A DNA stretch of 60,000 bases from Acuticoccus kalidii (GCF_021556395.1 NZ_JAKGCS010000018.1:1-60000); one strand, 5' to 3'; counted from the stretch's first letter, positions 1 through 8,588 are shown. Numbers and translations are program-made. Notes: a model not told the origin generated them from the letters alone.

Positions 1-1
1 C

Positions 2-17
2 TAGAGCACTTTCGGCT
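2..17 (+). repeat. IS630 left terminal inverted repeat
   Basis: TAGAGCACTTTCGGCT, the exact reverse complement of 1022-1037. It begins with the TA target dinucleotide. The match stops after 16 bp. Confidence 0.92.
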
Positions 18-78
18 TGCGGAGAATCGGGCAAATCAGATTCTGAGATGGTCGTGATCGCGTTCGGGAGTTCGCACG

Positions 79-429
79 ATGGCGCCGCTGTCCCATGATT
101 TGAGGGTTCGTCTCGCAAGAGCCGTCGATGCCGGCGGCTCGGCTCGCCAGGTGGCGGCCCGCTTCGATGTGAGCCCGTCGACCGTCGTCAAGCTGATGCA
201 GCGAGTGCGGGCGACCGGCAGCGTCGAGCCGGCCCGGATCGGCGGGTATCGCAAGCCGCTGCTGGCCGCTCACGAGGCAACGATCCGGGAGCTGGTGGCG
301 GCAAACGGGAGCATCACGCTCGTCGAGCTGAGGGCGGCCATCATCGCGCGCGGCGGCCCGGCGGTGTCGCTGTGGGCGGTCTGGTCGATGCTGCAACGGC
401 TCGGGCTCAGGCACAAAAAAAGTCGCTGA
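79..429 (+). CDS. IS630 transposase, N-terminal part (orfA)
   Basis: This is the DNA-binding half of the transposase. The 116-residue frame holds a helix-turn-helix region around residues 15-45 (the QVAARFDVSPSTVVKLM segment), typical of IS630 N-termini that bind the terminal repeats. It stops just after a run of seven A's (415-421). The catalytic half continues in the -1 frame. The start ATG at 79 gives a normal N-terminus. Alone this product has no catalytic residues, so full activity presumably needs the frameshifted fusion. Confidence 0.85.
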   Translation: MAPLSHDLRVRLARAVDAGGSARQVAARFDVSPSTVVKLMQRVRATGSVEPARIGGYRKPLLAAHEATIRELVAANGSITLVELRAAIIARGGPAVSLWAVWSMLQRLGLRHKKSR

Positions 430-1022
430 AGGCGGCAGAGCAGAACCGCCCCGACGTCGCGAAGGCGCGCCGGCGCTGGCGCGGTTTCCAGGGTTTCATG
501 GATCCGGACCGCTTCGTCTTTCTCGACGAGACCGGAGCCTCAACCAACATGGTCCGCCGCACGGGCTGGGCCCCGAAGTCCGAGCGGCTCGTCGACCACA
601 CCCCGCACGGACACTGGCACACGACGACGTTCGTCGCTGGCCTCCGGGCGTCTGGGATCGTCGCGCCGCTCGTGCTGACCGGGCCGATGAACGGGCGGAC
701 CTTCCTCGCCTATGCCGAGCAGTTCCTCGCGCCAGCACTCTCGCCGGGCGACGTCGTGGTGATGGACAACCTCGCGGCGCACAAGGTCGCCGGGGTGCGC
801 GAGGCGATCGCCGCGGCCGGCGCCAGCATCCTCTACCTGCCGCCCTACAGCCCCGACCTCAACCCGATCGAGATGGCCTTCGCCAAGCTGAAGGCGCTCC
901 TGCGAAAGGCGGCCGCACGAACCCGCGACGAACTGTGGGATACGATTGGCGCACTCCTCGCCCGCTTCGATCCCGACGAATGTCGCCGCTACATCCGCCA
1001 CTGCGGCTATGAGTACGACTGA
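372..1022 (+). CDS. IS630 transposase, catalytic DDE part (orfB)
   Basis: This is the catalytic RNase-H-fold half (DDE superfamily endonuclease). In this frame's numbering the triad is D52 (in FVFLDETGA), D132 (in VVMDNLAAHK) and E167 (in PYSPDLNPIEMAF), a DD34E spacing characteristic of IS630. The frame is open from a GTG at 372. It is more likely expressed as a fusion with orfA by slippage on the A7 run at 415-421, because the residues before about position 16 overlap orfA and are not transposase-like. No internal stop or missing catalytic residue is seen. Confidence 0.88.
   Translation: MGGLVDAATARAQAQKKSLKAAEQNRPDVAKARRRWRGFQGFMDPDRFVFLDETGASTNMVRRTGWAPKSERLVDHTPHGHWHTTTFVAGLRASGIVAPLVLTGPMNGRTFLAYAEQFLAPALSPGDVVVMDNLAAHKVAGVREAIAAAGASILYLPPYSPDLNPIEMAFAKLKALLRKAAARTRDELWDTIGALLARFDPDECRRYIRHCGYEYD
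415..422 (+). other. A7 slippery run for -1 frameshift
   Basis: Seven consecutive A's followed by G lie in the overlap of the two transposase frames. OrfA reads AAA AAA AGT and ends two codons later. A -1 slip reads AAA AAG and enters the catalytic frame. Programmed or transcriptional slippage of this kind is known in many two-frame IS630 elements. That it works here is inferred. Confidence 0.6.
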
Positions 1023-1037
1023 GCCGAAAGTGCTCTA
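1022..1037 (-). repeat. IS630 right terminal inverted repeat
   Basis: AGCCGAAAGTGCTCTA, the exact reverse complement of 2-17. It ends in the TA dinucleotide. It overlaps the transposase stop by one base. Confidence 0.92.
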
Positions 1038-1149
1038 ATGTCTCATTCGGCATCCCCGATCGGGCGAACGACGGCCGAGGCCGCACGTCGCGTCGGGAAT
1101 AATATCCCGTAGGGGACGATGGGTGGAGGCAGACGGCGGCGAGGACGGT

Positions 1150-1755
1150 CTAATGCCGTTCCCGCGGGCGGTAGACGATGACGCGGTAGATATAGGAGAT
1201 CACCACCGCCGCCACGATCACGTTGGTGAGGGGGTTCATCCACTCCTCCACCAGGTGATATTGCGAGCCGAGCGCATGGCCGGCGACCGCGAGGATCGCG
1301 GTGAAGGCGGTCGTGCCGATGCTGGTCAGGAACACGAAGCGCGGCTGGCTCATTTTCGCGATGCCCGCGGGGATCGAGATCAGCGTGCGCACGGTCGGCA
1401 GGAGCCGCCCGATCAGCACCGCCTTCTGCTGATGGCGAATAAACCAGGCGTGGCTGCGGTCGATGTCATCGTTCGAGATCGTCAGCCAACGGCCATAGCG
1501 ACCGATAAAGCGGTGCACGCGGGCAAGCCCCAGCCACCAGCCGATATAATAATAGAACACCGCCCCGGCGATCGATCCGATCGACCCCGACAGGATGACG
1601 AGGAACAGGTTCATGTCCCCGCGGTGCGCGACATAGCCGGCGAGCGGCATGATCACCTCGGACGGAATGAACGGGAACACATTTTCGAGGAGCATGAGGA
1701 ACGCGAGCCCGACATAGCCGCCATATTCCAGAAAATGCGTAATCAGGTCGAACAT
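1150..1755 (-). CDS. DedA-family inner-membrane protein
   Basis: A DedA/SNARE-associated-type membrane protein of 201 residues. The family helps maintain membrane potential, and several members are polyprenyl-phosphate or phospholipid flippases. The sequence has the family signature near the N-terminus (ENVFPFIPSEVIMPLAG), then hydrophobic helices, an FYYYIGWWLG segment and the R-x-ipaGiakMs region (RTLISIPAGIAKMSQPRF). I start it at ATG 1755, which has GACGAGG about 7 bases upstream. The frame stays open 19 codons further, but that extension is Arg-rich and unlike DedA N-termini. It is the last gene of a minus-strand run, 158 bp after the alcohol dehydrogenase, so co-transcription is possible but not clear. 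Confidence 0.88.
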   Translation of the reverse strand: MFDLITHFLEYGGYVGLAFLMLLENVFPFIPSEVIMPLAGYVAHRGDMNLFLVILSGSIGSIAGAVFYYYIGWWLGLARVHRFIGRYGRWLTISNDDIDRSHAWFIRHQQKAVLIGRLLPTVRTLISIPAGIAKMSQPRFVFLTSIGTTAFTAILAVAGHALGSQYHLVEEWMNPLTNVIVAAVVISYIYRVIVYRPRERH

Positions 1756-1913
1756 CGCTTTGCCTCGTCCAATCGTTCGCCCATCAACGCATCGAGTGCG
1801 CCGTGCGATCACGCCGCGCTGGGCACTCCGCTCGATATCGGATCTGATATGTCAGGGTTGCTGCCGCGATATCGACGGGTCGCGACGTTTTGACAGCCCG
1901 TCTCGACGACGGG

Positions 1914-2912
1914 TCAGGGCACCAGCACCGCCGCCCCGTCGAGCCGGCCGGCCCGCAGGTCCGCGAGCGCGGTGTTCGCCTCCGACAAACGATAGACGGT
2001 CGTGTGCACGCTCACCGGATGCCGCTCCATCAACAGCATAAAGGACTCGCCGTCCTCGCGCGTGAGGTTGGCGACCGAGCGGACCTCCCGCTCGCCCCAG
2101 AGATCGGCGTAGGGAAAGCCCGGGATGTCGCTCATATGGATCCCGGCACAGACGACGCGGCCGCCCTTGCGCACACGTTTCAGCGCCTCCGGCACCAACA
2201 GGCCGACCGGGGCGAAGATGATTGCCGCGTCGAGCTCCTCCGGCGGCGCCTCGTCCGATGCGCCCGCCCAGGCGACGCCGAGCGAACGGGCGAAATCCTG
2301 CGACCGCGTATCCCCGCGCCGGGTGAAGGCGTAGACCGTCTGTCCCTCGGCGGCCGCGACCTGCGCGATGATGTGAGCCGCCGCGCCGAAGCCGTAGAGG
2401 CCCAGCGTCTTCGCCTTTCCCGCCATCCGATAGGAGCGATAGCCGATCAATCCGGCGCAGAGGAGCGGCGCCCCCGTCCGGTCGTCGAACGAAGCGTGGG
2501 GGAGTTTCAGGCAGAAGCGCGCGTCGGCGGTGAGGTGCGTGGCGAAGCCGCCATCGCGGGTGTAGCCGGTGAAGGTCGGCGCATCGCACAGATTTTCCCG
2601 CAGCGACACGCAATAGGGGCAGTGCCCGCACGTGCTGCCGAGCCAGGGAACGCCGACCCGGTCGCCGCGTGTCCATCCGACGACGCCCGCCCCGAGATCG
2701 AGGACACGGCCGACGACCTCGTGTCCCGGCACCACCGGATAGGACGCGTCGGTCAAATCCCCGTCCACGACGTGAAGATCCGTCCGGCACACACCGCACG
2801 CCGTGACCTCGATGAGGAGTTCGCCCGGCCCCGCGCTGGGGATCGGCCGCATCTCCTCCTCGAGGGGACGCCCCGCCTCGCGGAGGACCATCGCGCGCAT
2901 CATCTCGGCCAT
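1914..2912 (-). CDS. Zinc-dependent alcohol dehydrogenase (MDR family)
   Basis: A medium-chain zinc alcohol dehydrogenase of 332 residues, expected to interconvert alcohols and aldehydes with NAD(H). Catalytic-zinc ligands are visible at C42 (GVCRTDLH), H64-E65 (PGHEVVG) and C152. The structural-zinc cysteines are C95, C98, C101 and C109 (CGHCPYCVSLRENLC). The Rossmann turn is GLYGFGAAAH near 171-180. It starts 19 bp after the stop of the universal stress protein gene, so the two are probably one operon. With the FNR-like box upstream of that operon, a role in fermentative or low-oxygen redox balancing is plausible. The natural substrate cannot be told from sequence. Confidence 0.9.
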   Translation of the reverse strand: MAEMMRAMVLREAGRPLEEEMRPIPSAGPGELLIEVTACGVCRTDLHVVDGDLTDASYPVVPGHEVVGRVLDLGAGVVGWTRGDRVGVPWLGSTCGHCPYCVSLRENLCDAPTFTGYTRDGGFATHLTADARFCLKLPHASFDDRTGAPLLCAGLIGYRSYRMAGKAKTLGLYGFGAAAHIIAQVAAAEGQTVYAFTRRGDTRSQDFARSLGVAWAGASDEAPPEELDAAIIFAPVGLLVPEALKRVRKGGRVVCAGIHMSDIPGFPYADLWGEREVRSVANLTREDGESFMLLMERHPVSVHTTVYRLSEANTALADLRAGRLDGAAVLVP

Positions 2913-2931
2913 GAACGGCTTCGCCTTCGCC

Positions 2932-3765
2932 CTATCGCGACATCAGAAGCGGCACGTCCACCGACGCGAGAAGGTCACGCGTCGCGCCACCGAACAGCAT
3001 TTCGCCGAAACGGGTGTGATTGTAGCCGCCGCTGACGACGAGATCGCCGCCGACTTCGTTCACCCGGCCGAGAAACGCCTCGGAGAAGGATCGGTCGGTC
3101 CGCGCGAGGGTCTCGATCGACACCTTGAGCCCGTGGCGGGACAGCATCGTCGCAAGGTCCGCGCCGGGCTCCTCGCCGTGCCGGTCGAAGGTGACCCGCG
3201 GATCGAACATCACGATGCGCACGTCCTTCGCCTTGGTCAGGAACGGCATCGCGTCGCCGATCGCGCGGGTCGCCTCGCGGCTCGCGTCCCAGCCGATCAC
3301 GACCGTGTCGATCGACCGGGAGAGTTCGGCGCCCTTCGGCGCGATCAGAACGGGATGGCCGCTCTCGAACAGCGTGGCGTCGAGAATGTGGGTCAGCGTC
3401 CCCGCCTCGTTGGACTTCGGCAGGATCGTGATGTCGGCATAACGGGCGTGCCGGGCGAACTCGGCGCCCACCACGCCGACGGGCAGCGAGACGCCGCGGA
3501 CCTCGAAGGAGATCGCCTCCGTGGCGAGCTTCGCGTCGAGCGCGCGCGTCGCCTCCTGGACCTCCTGGCGAGCCGCCTCGATATCCTCGATGTAGCCGGC
3601 GAAGGGCACGTCGACCATGCTCGCATAGGGCTGGACCGGTTGCAGTCCGACGAGGAGCGCGACGAGATGCGCGTCATGATGTCGGGCGAAGTGGACGCCC
3701 TGCGCCAGAAGCTCTTGCCCCTCGCTGGAATTGTCGGCGTGAACGAGGACCGTTCTGAAACCCAT
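2932..3765 (-). CDS. Universal stress protein, UspA family
   Basis: A 277-residue protein long enough for two Usp-type alpha/beta domains. The C-terminal half carries the ATP-binding G-2x-G-9x-G-S/T type motif (SGGYNHTRFGEMLFGGATRD). The start is ATG 3765, with GGAGAG 6 bases upstream. An in-frame ATG 15 codons earlier has no such site. It is the first gene of a likely usp-adh operon. A perfect TTGAC-N4-GTCAA box at 3860-3873 lies about 100 bases upstream, which suggests induction by an FNR/FixK-type regulator. Usp proteins commonly support survival in energy or oxygen stress. The partner here is not known. Confidence 0.9.
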   Translation of the reverse strand: MGFRTVLVHADNSSEGQELLAQGVHFARHHDAHLVALLVGLQPVQPYASMVDVPFAGYIEDIEAARQEVQEATRALDAKLATEAISFEVRGVSLPVGVVGAEFARHARYADITILPKSNEAGTLTHILDATLFESGHPVLIAPKGAELSRSIDTVVIGWDASREATRAIGDAMPFLTKAKDVRIVMFDPRVTFDRHGEEPGADLATMLSRHGLKVSIETLARTDRSFSEAFLGRVNEVGGDLVVSGGYNHTRFGEMLFGGATRDLLASVDVPLLMSR

Positions 3766-3859
3766 TCTATCTCTCCAAGGACTGGTCCGCCGAGCAAATG
3801 CGAGGCGCACCCACCTGTCTCATGACGTCTCTTAGAACCATGCCGTGGCCCGGTATGGG

Positions 3860-3873
3860 TTGACGCCAGTCAA
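3860..3873 (-). promoter_or_regulatory. FNR/FixK-like box before usp-adh
   Basis: TTGACGCCAGTCAA is a perfect inverted repeat matching the TTGA-N6-TCAA core of FNR/FixK-type sites. It lies between the end of the cfa-like gene and usp. On the minus strand a TTCTAA-like -10 element sits at about 3836-3831. The predicted start near 3824 would put the box centre close to -42, the usual class II activator position. The regulator is not in the window. Confidence 0.6.
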
Positions 3874-3892
3874 ATGGGTTGCGCCCTCCCGC

Positions 3893-5083
3893 TCACGTGC
3901 GCAACCCGAGAAACGACGACTTTCCCCGCGCGGCCTTCTGCACCACGACCCGATAGCTCTCGATCTTGCCCGACTGCATGCACTGTGCCGTGCCCCAGAG
4001 ATAAAGGCGAAAAAGGCGCAAGGTCTTGAGGCCGAAGCGCTCGATGAGCGCCGGTGTCGCCTCCTCCAGGTTGCGCGCCCATTGGCACAGGGTCAGGAAA
4101 TAACTGTGCCGGTCATTGTCGATCGTCACGATTTCGAAATCGGTCTTGTTCACCGCGCTGACGAGACCCGGCATGTGGACGAGGGAATGATTGCCCTCGA
4201 AGACATGCTGATGGGAGAAGGTGCTGGAGGCGTATTTCCGGCGATTGGCGGCGAAATCCATGTAGATCCGGCCCTGATCGCGCACGATCCGGCCGGCATG
4301 GCGCAGGAAGCGCCGATAATGGGGCAGATGCTCCATCACGCCGAGGAGGACGATCGCGTCGAACGGCTCGTCGGTCTCGAATTCGTAGACATTGCGCAGG
4401 ATCGGGGTCATCCGCGCCCCGTGCGCCCGCGTCTCGGCGAGGCTCTTCAGATAGGCGAGCTGCTCGCTCGAGATCGTGAGCATCGTCACCTCGGCCCCGC
4501 GCGCCGCGGCGAAATCGGAGAAGCTGCCCCACCCGGCGCCGATATCGAGAACCCGGGAGCCGGGGCGGAGCCCGCACACGTCCCAGATCGTTTCGAGCTT
4601 GCGGCGCGCGGCGGTTTCGAGATCCTCGTCATCGTCGGCATAGAGCGCCTGGGAATAAAGGCGGTGCGAGCGATCGAGGAAGGCGAAATAGAAGGCGTTG
4701 CCGTGGTTGTAGTGGCGCGGCACGAGGTCGTTGTCGTTCTTGACCTGGCCACGCACCATCGGAAGGGCGAAGCGGAGAAATTGCAGCCACGGGTGCCGGT
4801 CCGACAGATAAAGGCGCATATCGAGCAGCTTCAGGAAGTCGCCATCGAGGTCGATATCGCCGTCGAGATAGGCGAGCGCGAGCCTGTATTCGTCGAGCGA
4901 GGCAAGCGCCTCGGCGCCGGTTTCGGTCTTGATGTCGATCTGAAACGCCGCGGCATTGCTGGCCGGATCCCCGAAGCGCTCCTCGCCCCCGCCCGGAAAG
5001 GTGACGACGAATTGCGGGACGGCGGTGCCCCCGATCCGCTCGTTAATCGCTTTGATGACGGAGGCTTTATCGATCCCTGCCAT
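3893..5083 (-). CDS. Cyclopropane-fatty-acyl-phospholipid synthase family methyltransferase
   Basis: A SAM-dependent methyltransferase of the CFA synthase family, 396 residues. The family adds a methylene bridge to unsaturated acyl chains of membrane phospholipids. The core shows the family's approach region (HYNHGNAFYFAFLD, LYSQALYADDDEDLE) followed by the SAM-binding motif SRVLDIGAGWGSF near 176-188. The motif reads GAG rather than the usual GCG. I chose ATG 5083 because GGTGG precedes it. A TTG four codons earlier lacks a ribosome site. The upstream 100 bp is strikingly AT-rich and should hold the promoter. Family assignment is firm. Whether it is a true CFA synthase or a related fatty-acid methyltransferase is not. 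Confidence 0.82.
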   Translation of the reverse strand: MAGIDKASVIKAINERIGGTAVPQFVVTFPGGGEERFGDPASNAAAFQIDIKTETGAEALASLDEYRLALAYLDGDIDLDGDFLKLLDMRLYLSDRHPWLQFLRFALPMVRGQVKNDNDLVPRHYNHGNAFYFAFLDRSHRLYSQALYADDDEDLETAARRKLETIWDVCGLRPGSRVLDIGAGWGSFSDFAAARGAEVTMLTISSEQLAYLKSLAETRAHGARMTPILRNVYEFETDEPFDAIVLLGVMEHLPHYRRFLRHAGRIVRDQGRIYMDFAANRRKYASSTFSHQHVFEGNHSLVHMPGLVSAVNKTDFEIVTIDNDRHSYFLTLCQWARNLEEATPALIERFGLKTLRLFRLYLWGTAQCMQSGKIESYRVVVQKAARGKSSFLGLRT

Positions 5084-5183
5084 ACCACCGCTCAATTTAT
5101 TTCATTTCACAAATAAAAATTTCTCGAAATAAAGTATTCATAGAACGGATTGCATTGCAAGCCGCGAGATCATCTCGTGACGA
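5084..5183 (-). promoter_or_regulatory. AT-rich promoter region of the cfa-like gene
   Basis: About 100 bp, much richer in A/T than its surroundings, separates the cfa-like start from the cyclase stop. It contains two small inverted repeats: ATTTC-TC-GAAAT (5119-5130) and CGAGAT-C-ATCTCG (5165-5177). No convincing -35/-10 pair can be fixed. The promoter call rests on position and composition. Confidence 0.4.
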
Positions 5184-8100
5184 CTAGTGTGCGGTGGCGC
5201 GGGGCTGCGCGCCCGCCTCCTGGGCCTGCAAGTCCGCGAGGAAGGCGCGGGCCTTGTCGAGCTCGTCGCTGTCGGCCTCGTCGGCGAGCGAGTGGCAGGC
5301 GGTGCTCATGGTGTCGATCGCATCGGCGAGTTCGCCCCTCTCGGCCTGCAAGGTCGCGAGATCGACACCGGCGCGCAGACGCAGAAAGCACGCGCCCTGG
5401 TGCGCGGCGAGTTCGACGGCGCGATAGAACCAGTGGATCGCCGCGTCGCGCTCGCCCCGCGCAACGGCGAGGCGGCCGCGGAAGCGATAAAGCTCCGCCT
5501 CGCACCACCGCACCTCGGTCTCCTCGATCGCGGCGGCGCTCCCGTCGAGCGCGCGTTCGGCCCGCGCGGTGTCGCCGAAGACCAGCGCGCGCTCGGCGAG
5601 GCAGATTTGCATGTAGCCGATATTGTTGCGCTGGTCGGTCGGCGCATGGGCGGAGATCTCGCGCTCCATGGTGTCGAGATGGACGGGGTTGGTGTCGCGG
5701 TCGGGCGCGAGATCGGCGAGCCAGAAGCGCGCCGCAGCCTTGAAGGCCGGAAAGCCACGCTGGCGGGTGAGATCGATCGCCTCCGCCGCCAGGGCCCGCG
5801 CCGCATCGAGATCGCCGCTCAACCGATCGAGCGCCAGAAGGCGGACGAGCGTGTAGCCGAGCGTGAACGGGTGATCGAGTTCGCGGGCGAGGGACAGGGC
5901 CTCGGCGCGCCGCTCCGCATAACGTGTGACGTGGCCGCCGAGCCAGGCATGCATCGCGAGCCACACGAGCGTCGTGCAATAGGGATCCTGCCCGAGCCGG
6001 TGGGCGAGCTGCCGGTCGCGGACCGGATCATAGGCGGCATGGGCGTTCGACAGATGCCGCCCGGCGGCGGCGAGGTTACCCGTCATCATCTCGGTGATGC
6101 CGACGAGAAGCTCCGCCGTCATCACGAGCTCCGGCTGGCCGAGCGCATGGGCGGTGATCAACAGATCGCCGCTCAGGGCGCGCCCCTTGGCGATGTCCGC
6201 CCGCACGATCGAATAGCGCGTCAGCCCGAGGAGCGCGTGGAACTCCGAGCGCACGTCGCCATATTGGCGCGCGAGGGTGAGGATGCGGCGGTAGTTGCTC
6301 GACACCTCGTCGACGGCATAACCGCGCGTCGCGGTGAGCGCGGCGCCATAGGCAGGGCGCAGCGTGAGCTCCAGCCGGTCGCGCGCCTCGGGGTCTGCGA
6401 CCTCGGGCAGGATCGCGATCGCCTGCTCGATGTGGTTGCGCGCCTCCACATAGGCCGAGCGGGCAAGGGAAAGCTCGGCCGACTTCAGGAAGAAGGGAAT
6501 CGCCGTCGCAGCATCACCGCCCGCCGCATGGTGACGGGCGAGGATGTGCGGCTCGCGGTCGGTGAGGTCGGCGAAGCTCGTTTCAAGCACCTGCGCGATA
6601 TGGCGGTGAAACACCCGCCGATCGCGCCTCAACAAAGAGGAATAGGCCGCGTCGACGATCAGCGCATGGGCAAAACGATACTCCACCCCGTCGCGATACC
6701 GCCGCGCTTCGAGAAGCCCCTCCTCCTCGAGCGCGATGAGGCCCTCATCGAGCCCGTCATCCTCGAACGGCCATGTCGCGTGGAGGAGCGCCCCGGTGAA
6801 CTGGCGGCCGAGCAGCGACGCGAACTGCGCGACGCGCTTGTTGCGGCCGAGATTGTCGAGCCGGGCCTGCAGCACCTGTTGCAGCGTCACCGAGCGCCCG
6901 AGGCCGCCGACATCGATCTCCTGATCGGGGGACGAGCGCTTGGCCAGCATCTGGACCGCGTGCTGGATGAAGAGCGGGTTGCCGTCGGTCTGCTCGACGA
7001 GTTTGGACAGGCCGACGCTGGAGAGCGTCGTGCCGTCGATCAGCGAGGTCACGAGCCGGCGGGCCTCGTCGACCTCCAACCGCCCGAGCTTCAAGGTCAG
7101 ATCGCTCGGCACCGCGAAACCGCCGCCGCGGCTCGTCAGCACCACCAGGATCGGCGCGTCGCCGATCTCGCGAACGAGGTGGTTGAGGAGTTCGGCGGTG
7201 GTCGCGTCGATCCAATGAATGTCTTCGACGACCACGAACAGCGGCTGCTTGCGCGACAGCGCCCGCATCCAATCGGTGAGCGCCGCGAACAGGCGCGTCC
7301 TGAATTCCTGCGGCGGCAACGCGGCGATCTCGTCGGAGACGCCGGAGCGTATTGACATCAGGCGGGCGATCAGCGCGATCGAATCGTTCTCGAGGACCGG
7401 GTTCGCTCGCACGAAAGCCGTCAGCTTGGTGAGCCGGGTCGCAAGGTCGTCCTCCGCCTTAATCCGGCAGATGAACTCGAAATGCGTCGAGACCGGGTGG
7501 AGCGCGGTGTCCTTGTTCAGCTCGGCGCATTGGAAAATGAGCCGCATCGTCTTCTCGTCGCGCGCGCTCGCATAAAGGTTGCCGACGAGACGCGACTTGC
7601 CGATCCCCGCCTCCCCCTCGACGAGCACCACGCGGCCATGCCCCGCCCGCGCCAGACGCCAGCACTCGAAGAGCGCGGCGATCTCCTCCTCGCGACCGAC
7701 AAAACGGCCGCCGCCACGGGCGTGATTGGCAAGGAAGCGGCTTTCGAGCCGTCGCGCGGCGAGCACGCGCCAACAGCGGATCGGCTCGTCGAAGCCGCGC
7801 AGCCGCTTGTAGCCGAGGTCTTCATAGTCGAACTCGTCGGGAGCGAGATCGTGCGTCTCGTCGCTGACGACCACCCAGTTGGGGTTGGCGACGCCCTGAA
7901 GGCGCGCGGCGAGGTTGGGCGTCTCCCCGACGACGGCCTGATGCTCGGTGAAGTCGCCGGCCGCCATCGCGCGGACCACGACCGGCCCCGTCGCGATCCC
8001 GATCCGCACGCCGAGCTCGACATCGGGCCAGGCGGCGAGCGAGCGGACCGATTCCGTCGTCGCGATCGCGGCGTGCATGGCGCGGGCGGCGTCGTCCTCG

Positions 8101-8519
8101 TGCCCGGTCGGATAGCCGAAATAGACGAACACGCCGTCGCCGACCACCTTGGCGACGAAGCCGGCGTGACCTTCGGCATGGCGCGCCACGGTCTCGATAT
8201 AACTCGACAAGACTTCGGCCCAGTCCTCCGGGTCGAGCCGCGCGGAAAGGACCGTGCTGTCGATGAGATCGCAGAACAGAAGCGTGAGCAGGCGGCGTTC
8301 GGAGACGGTCGGAACGGCGCGTTGCTCTTTCGTCACGCGGCTGACGGCGGATCGGAGGGCCAATTGAAGGCGCTTCGCGCTCGGATCATCGAGACCGCGC
8401 GCCCGCAGATCCGCCAGCGACATGTTGCGCAGCACATCGAGGTCCACATCCTTCCCGACGAGGCGGTCGGCGAAGTCTTCAAACCCGTTTCCAACCAACC
8501 ACTGCCAGGCACTTTGCAT
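5184..8519 (-). CDS. SAM domain-class III cyclase-AAA ATPase-helical repeat signalling protein
   Basis: A soluble 1111-residue multidomain protein. Residues 1-62 resemble a sterile alpha motif. Residues about 74-250 form a class III nucleotide cyclase with metal aspartates D84 (LLFCDLIDST) and D128 (VVGDGVFVYFG), plus the transition-state Asn/Arg in GETPNLAARLQ (N202, R206). An AAA/STAND-type ATPase follows, with Walker A GEAGIGKS near 302-309 and a Walker B-like VVVEDIHWID. The rest is helical, TPR-like. Such proteins are widespread in Rhizobiales as adenylate/guanylate cyclase-ATPase fusions and are thought to make cAMP in response to a signal sensed by the helical part. All visible cyclase residues are kept, so activity is likely. 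The signal is unknown. Confidence 0.88.
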   Translation of the reverse strand: MQSAWQWLVGNGFEDFADRLVGKDVDLDVLRNMSLADLRARGLDDPSAKRLQLALRSAVSRVTKEQRAVPTVSERRLLTLLFCDLIDSTVLSARLDPEDWAEVLSSYIETVARHAEGHAGFVAKVVGDGVFVYFGYPTGHEDDAARAMHAAIATTESVRSLAAWPDVELGVRIGIATGPVVVRAMAAGDFTEHQAVVGETPNLAARLQGVANPNWVVVSDETHDLAPDEFDYEDLGYKRLRGFDEPIRCWRVLAARRLESRFLANHARGGGRFVGREEEIAALFECWRLARAGHGRVVLVEGEAGIGKSRLVGNLYASARDEKTMRLIFQCAELNKDTALHPVSTHFEFICRIKAEDDLATRLTKLTAFVRANPVLENDSIALIARLMSIRSGVSDEIAALPPQEFRTRLFAALTDWMRALSRKQPLFVVVEDIHWIDATTAELLNHLVREIGDAPILVVLTSRGGGFAVPSDLTLKLGRLEVDEARRLVTSLIDGTTLSSVGLSKLVEQTDGNPLFIQHAVQMLAKRSSPDQEIDVGGLGRSVTLQQVLQARLDNLGRNKRVAQFASLLGRQFTGALLHATWPFEDDGLDEGLIALEEEGLLEARRYRDGVEYRFAHALIVDAAYSSLLRRDRRVFHRHIAQVLETSFADLTDREPHILARHHAAGGDAATAIPFFLKSAELSLARSAYVEARNHIEQAIAILPEVADPEARDRLELTLRPAYGAALTATRGYAVDEVSSNYRRILTLARQYGDVRSEFHALLGLTRYSIVRADIAKGRALSGDLLITAHALGQPELVMTAELLVGITEMMTGNLAAAGRHLSNAHAAYDPVRDRQLAHRLGQDPYCTTLVWLAMHAWLGGHVTRYAERRAEALSLARELDHPFTLGYTLVRLLALDRLSGDLDAARALAAEAIDLTRQRGFPAFKAAARFWLADLAPDRDTNPVHLDTMEREISAHAPTDQRNNIGYMQICLAERALVFGDTARAERALDGSAAAIEETEVRWCEAELYRFRGRLAVARGERDAAIHWFYRAVELAAHQGACFLRLRAGVDLATLQAERGELADAIDTMSTACHSLADEADSDELDKARAFLADLQAQEAGAQPRATAH

Positions 8520-8563
8520 CCCGATTCTTGCGCTTTATTCGCCAATTCAGGGAAGCGATTGGG

Positions 8564-8588
8564 TGACAGCACCTTAACGCGCTGTCAA
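8564..8588 (-). promoter_or_regulatory. Inverted repeat with TTGACA upstream of the cyclase gene
   Basis: TGACAGC and GCTGTCA arms (8564-8570, 8581-8587) are separated by 10 bases, about 45 bp before the cyclase start. On the minus strand the distal arm forms a perfect TTGACA -35, but no good -10 lies 16-18 bases on. The rest of the 366-bp gap (8520-8885) holds no supportable gene. Its purH-proximal end carries the purH terminator, and the middle is moderately AT-rich. Confidence 0.35.

Larger units (their letters stand above)
2..1037 (+). mobile_element. Complete IS630-family insertion sequence
   Basis: A roughly 1.03-kb element is bounded by perfect 16-bp inverted ends (2-17 and 1022-1037), each with a terminal TA. 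This matches the TA target duplication of IS630/Tc1-type elements. It encodes a transposase in two overlapping plus-strand frames joined by an A7 slippery run. The DDE triad is intact (D-D-E with 34 residues between the last two), so the copy may be functional. It ends 112 bp beyond the 3' end of the dedA gene, so it does not visibly disrupt a gene on that side. The other flank lies outside the window. I could not check for further copies. Confidence 0.92.

Noticed and set aside
1897..1913. CCCGTC/GACGGG hairpin at the alcohol dehydrogenase stop
   Set aside because: On the minus strand it is followed by A-rich, not T-rich, sequence. I do not call it a terminator.
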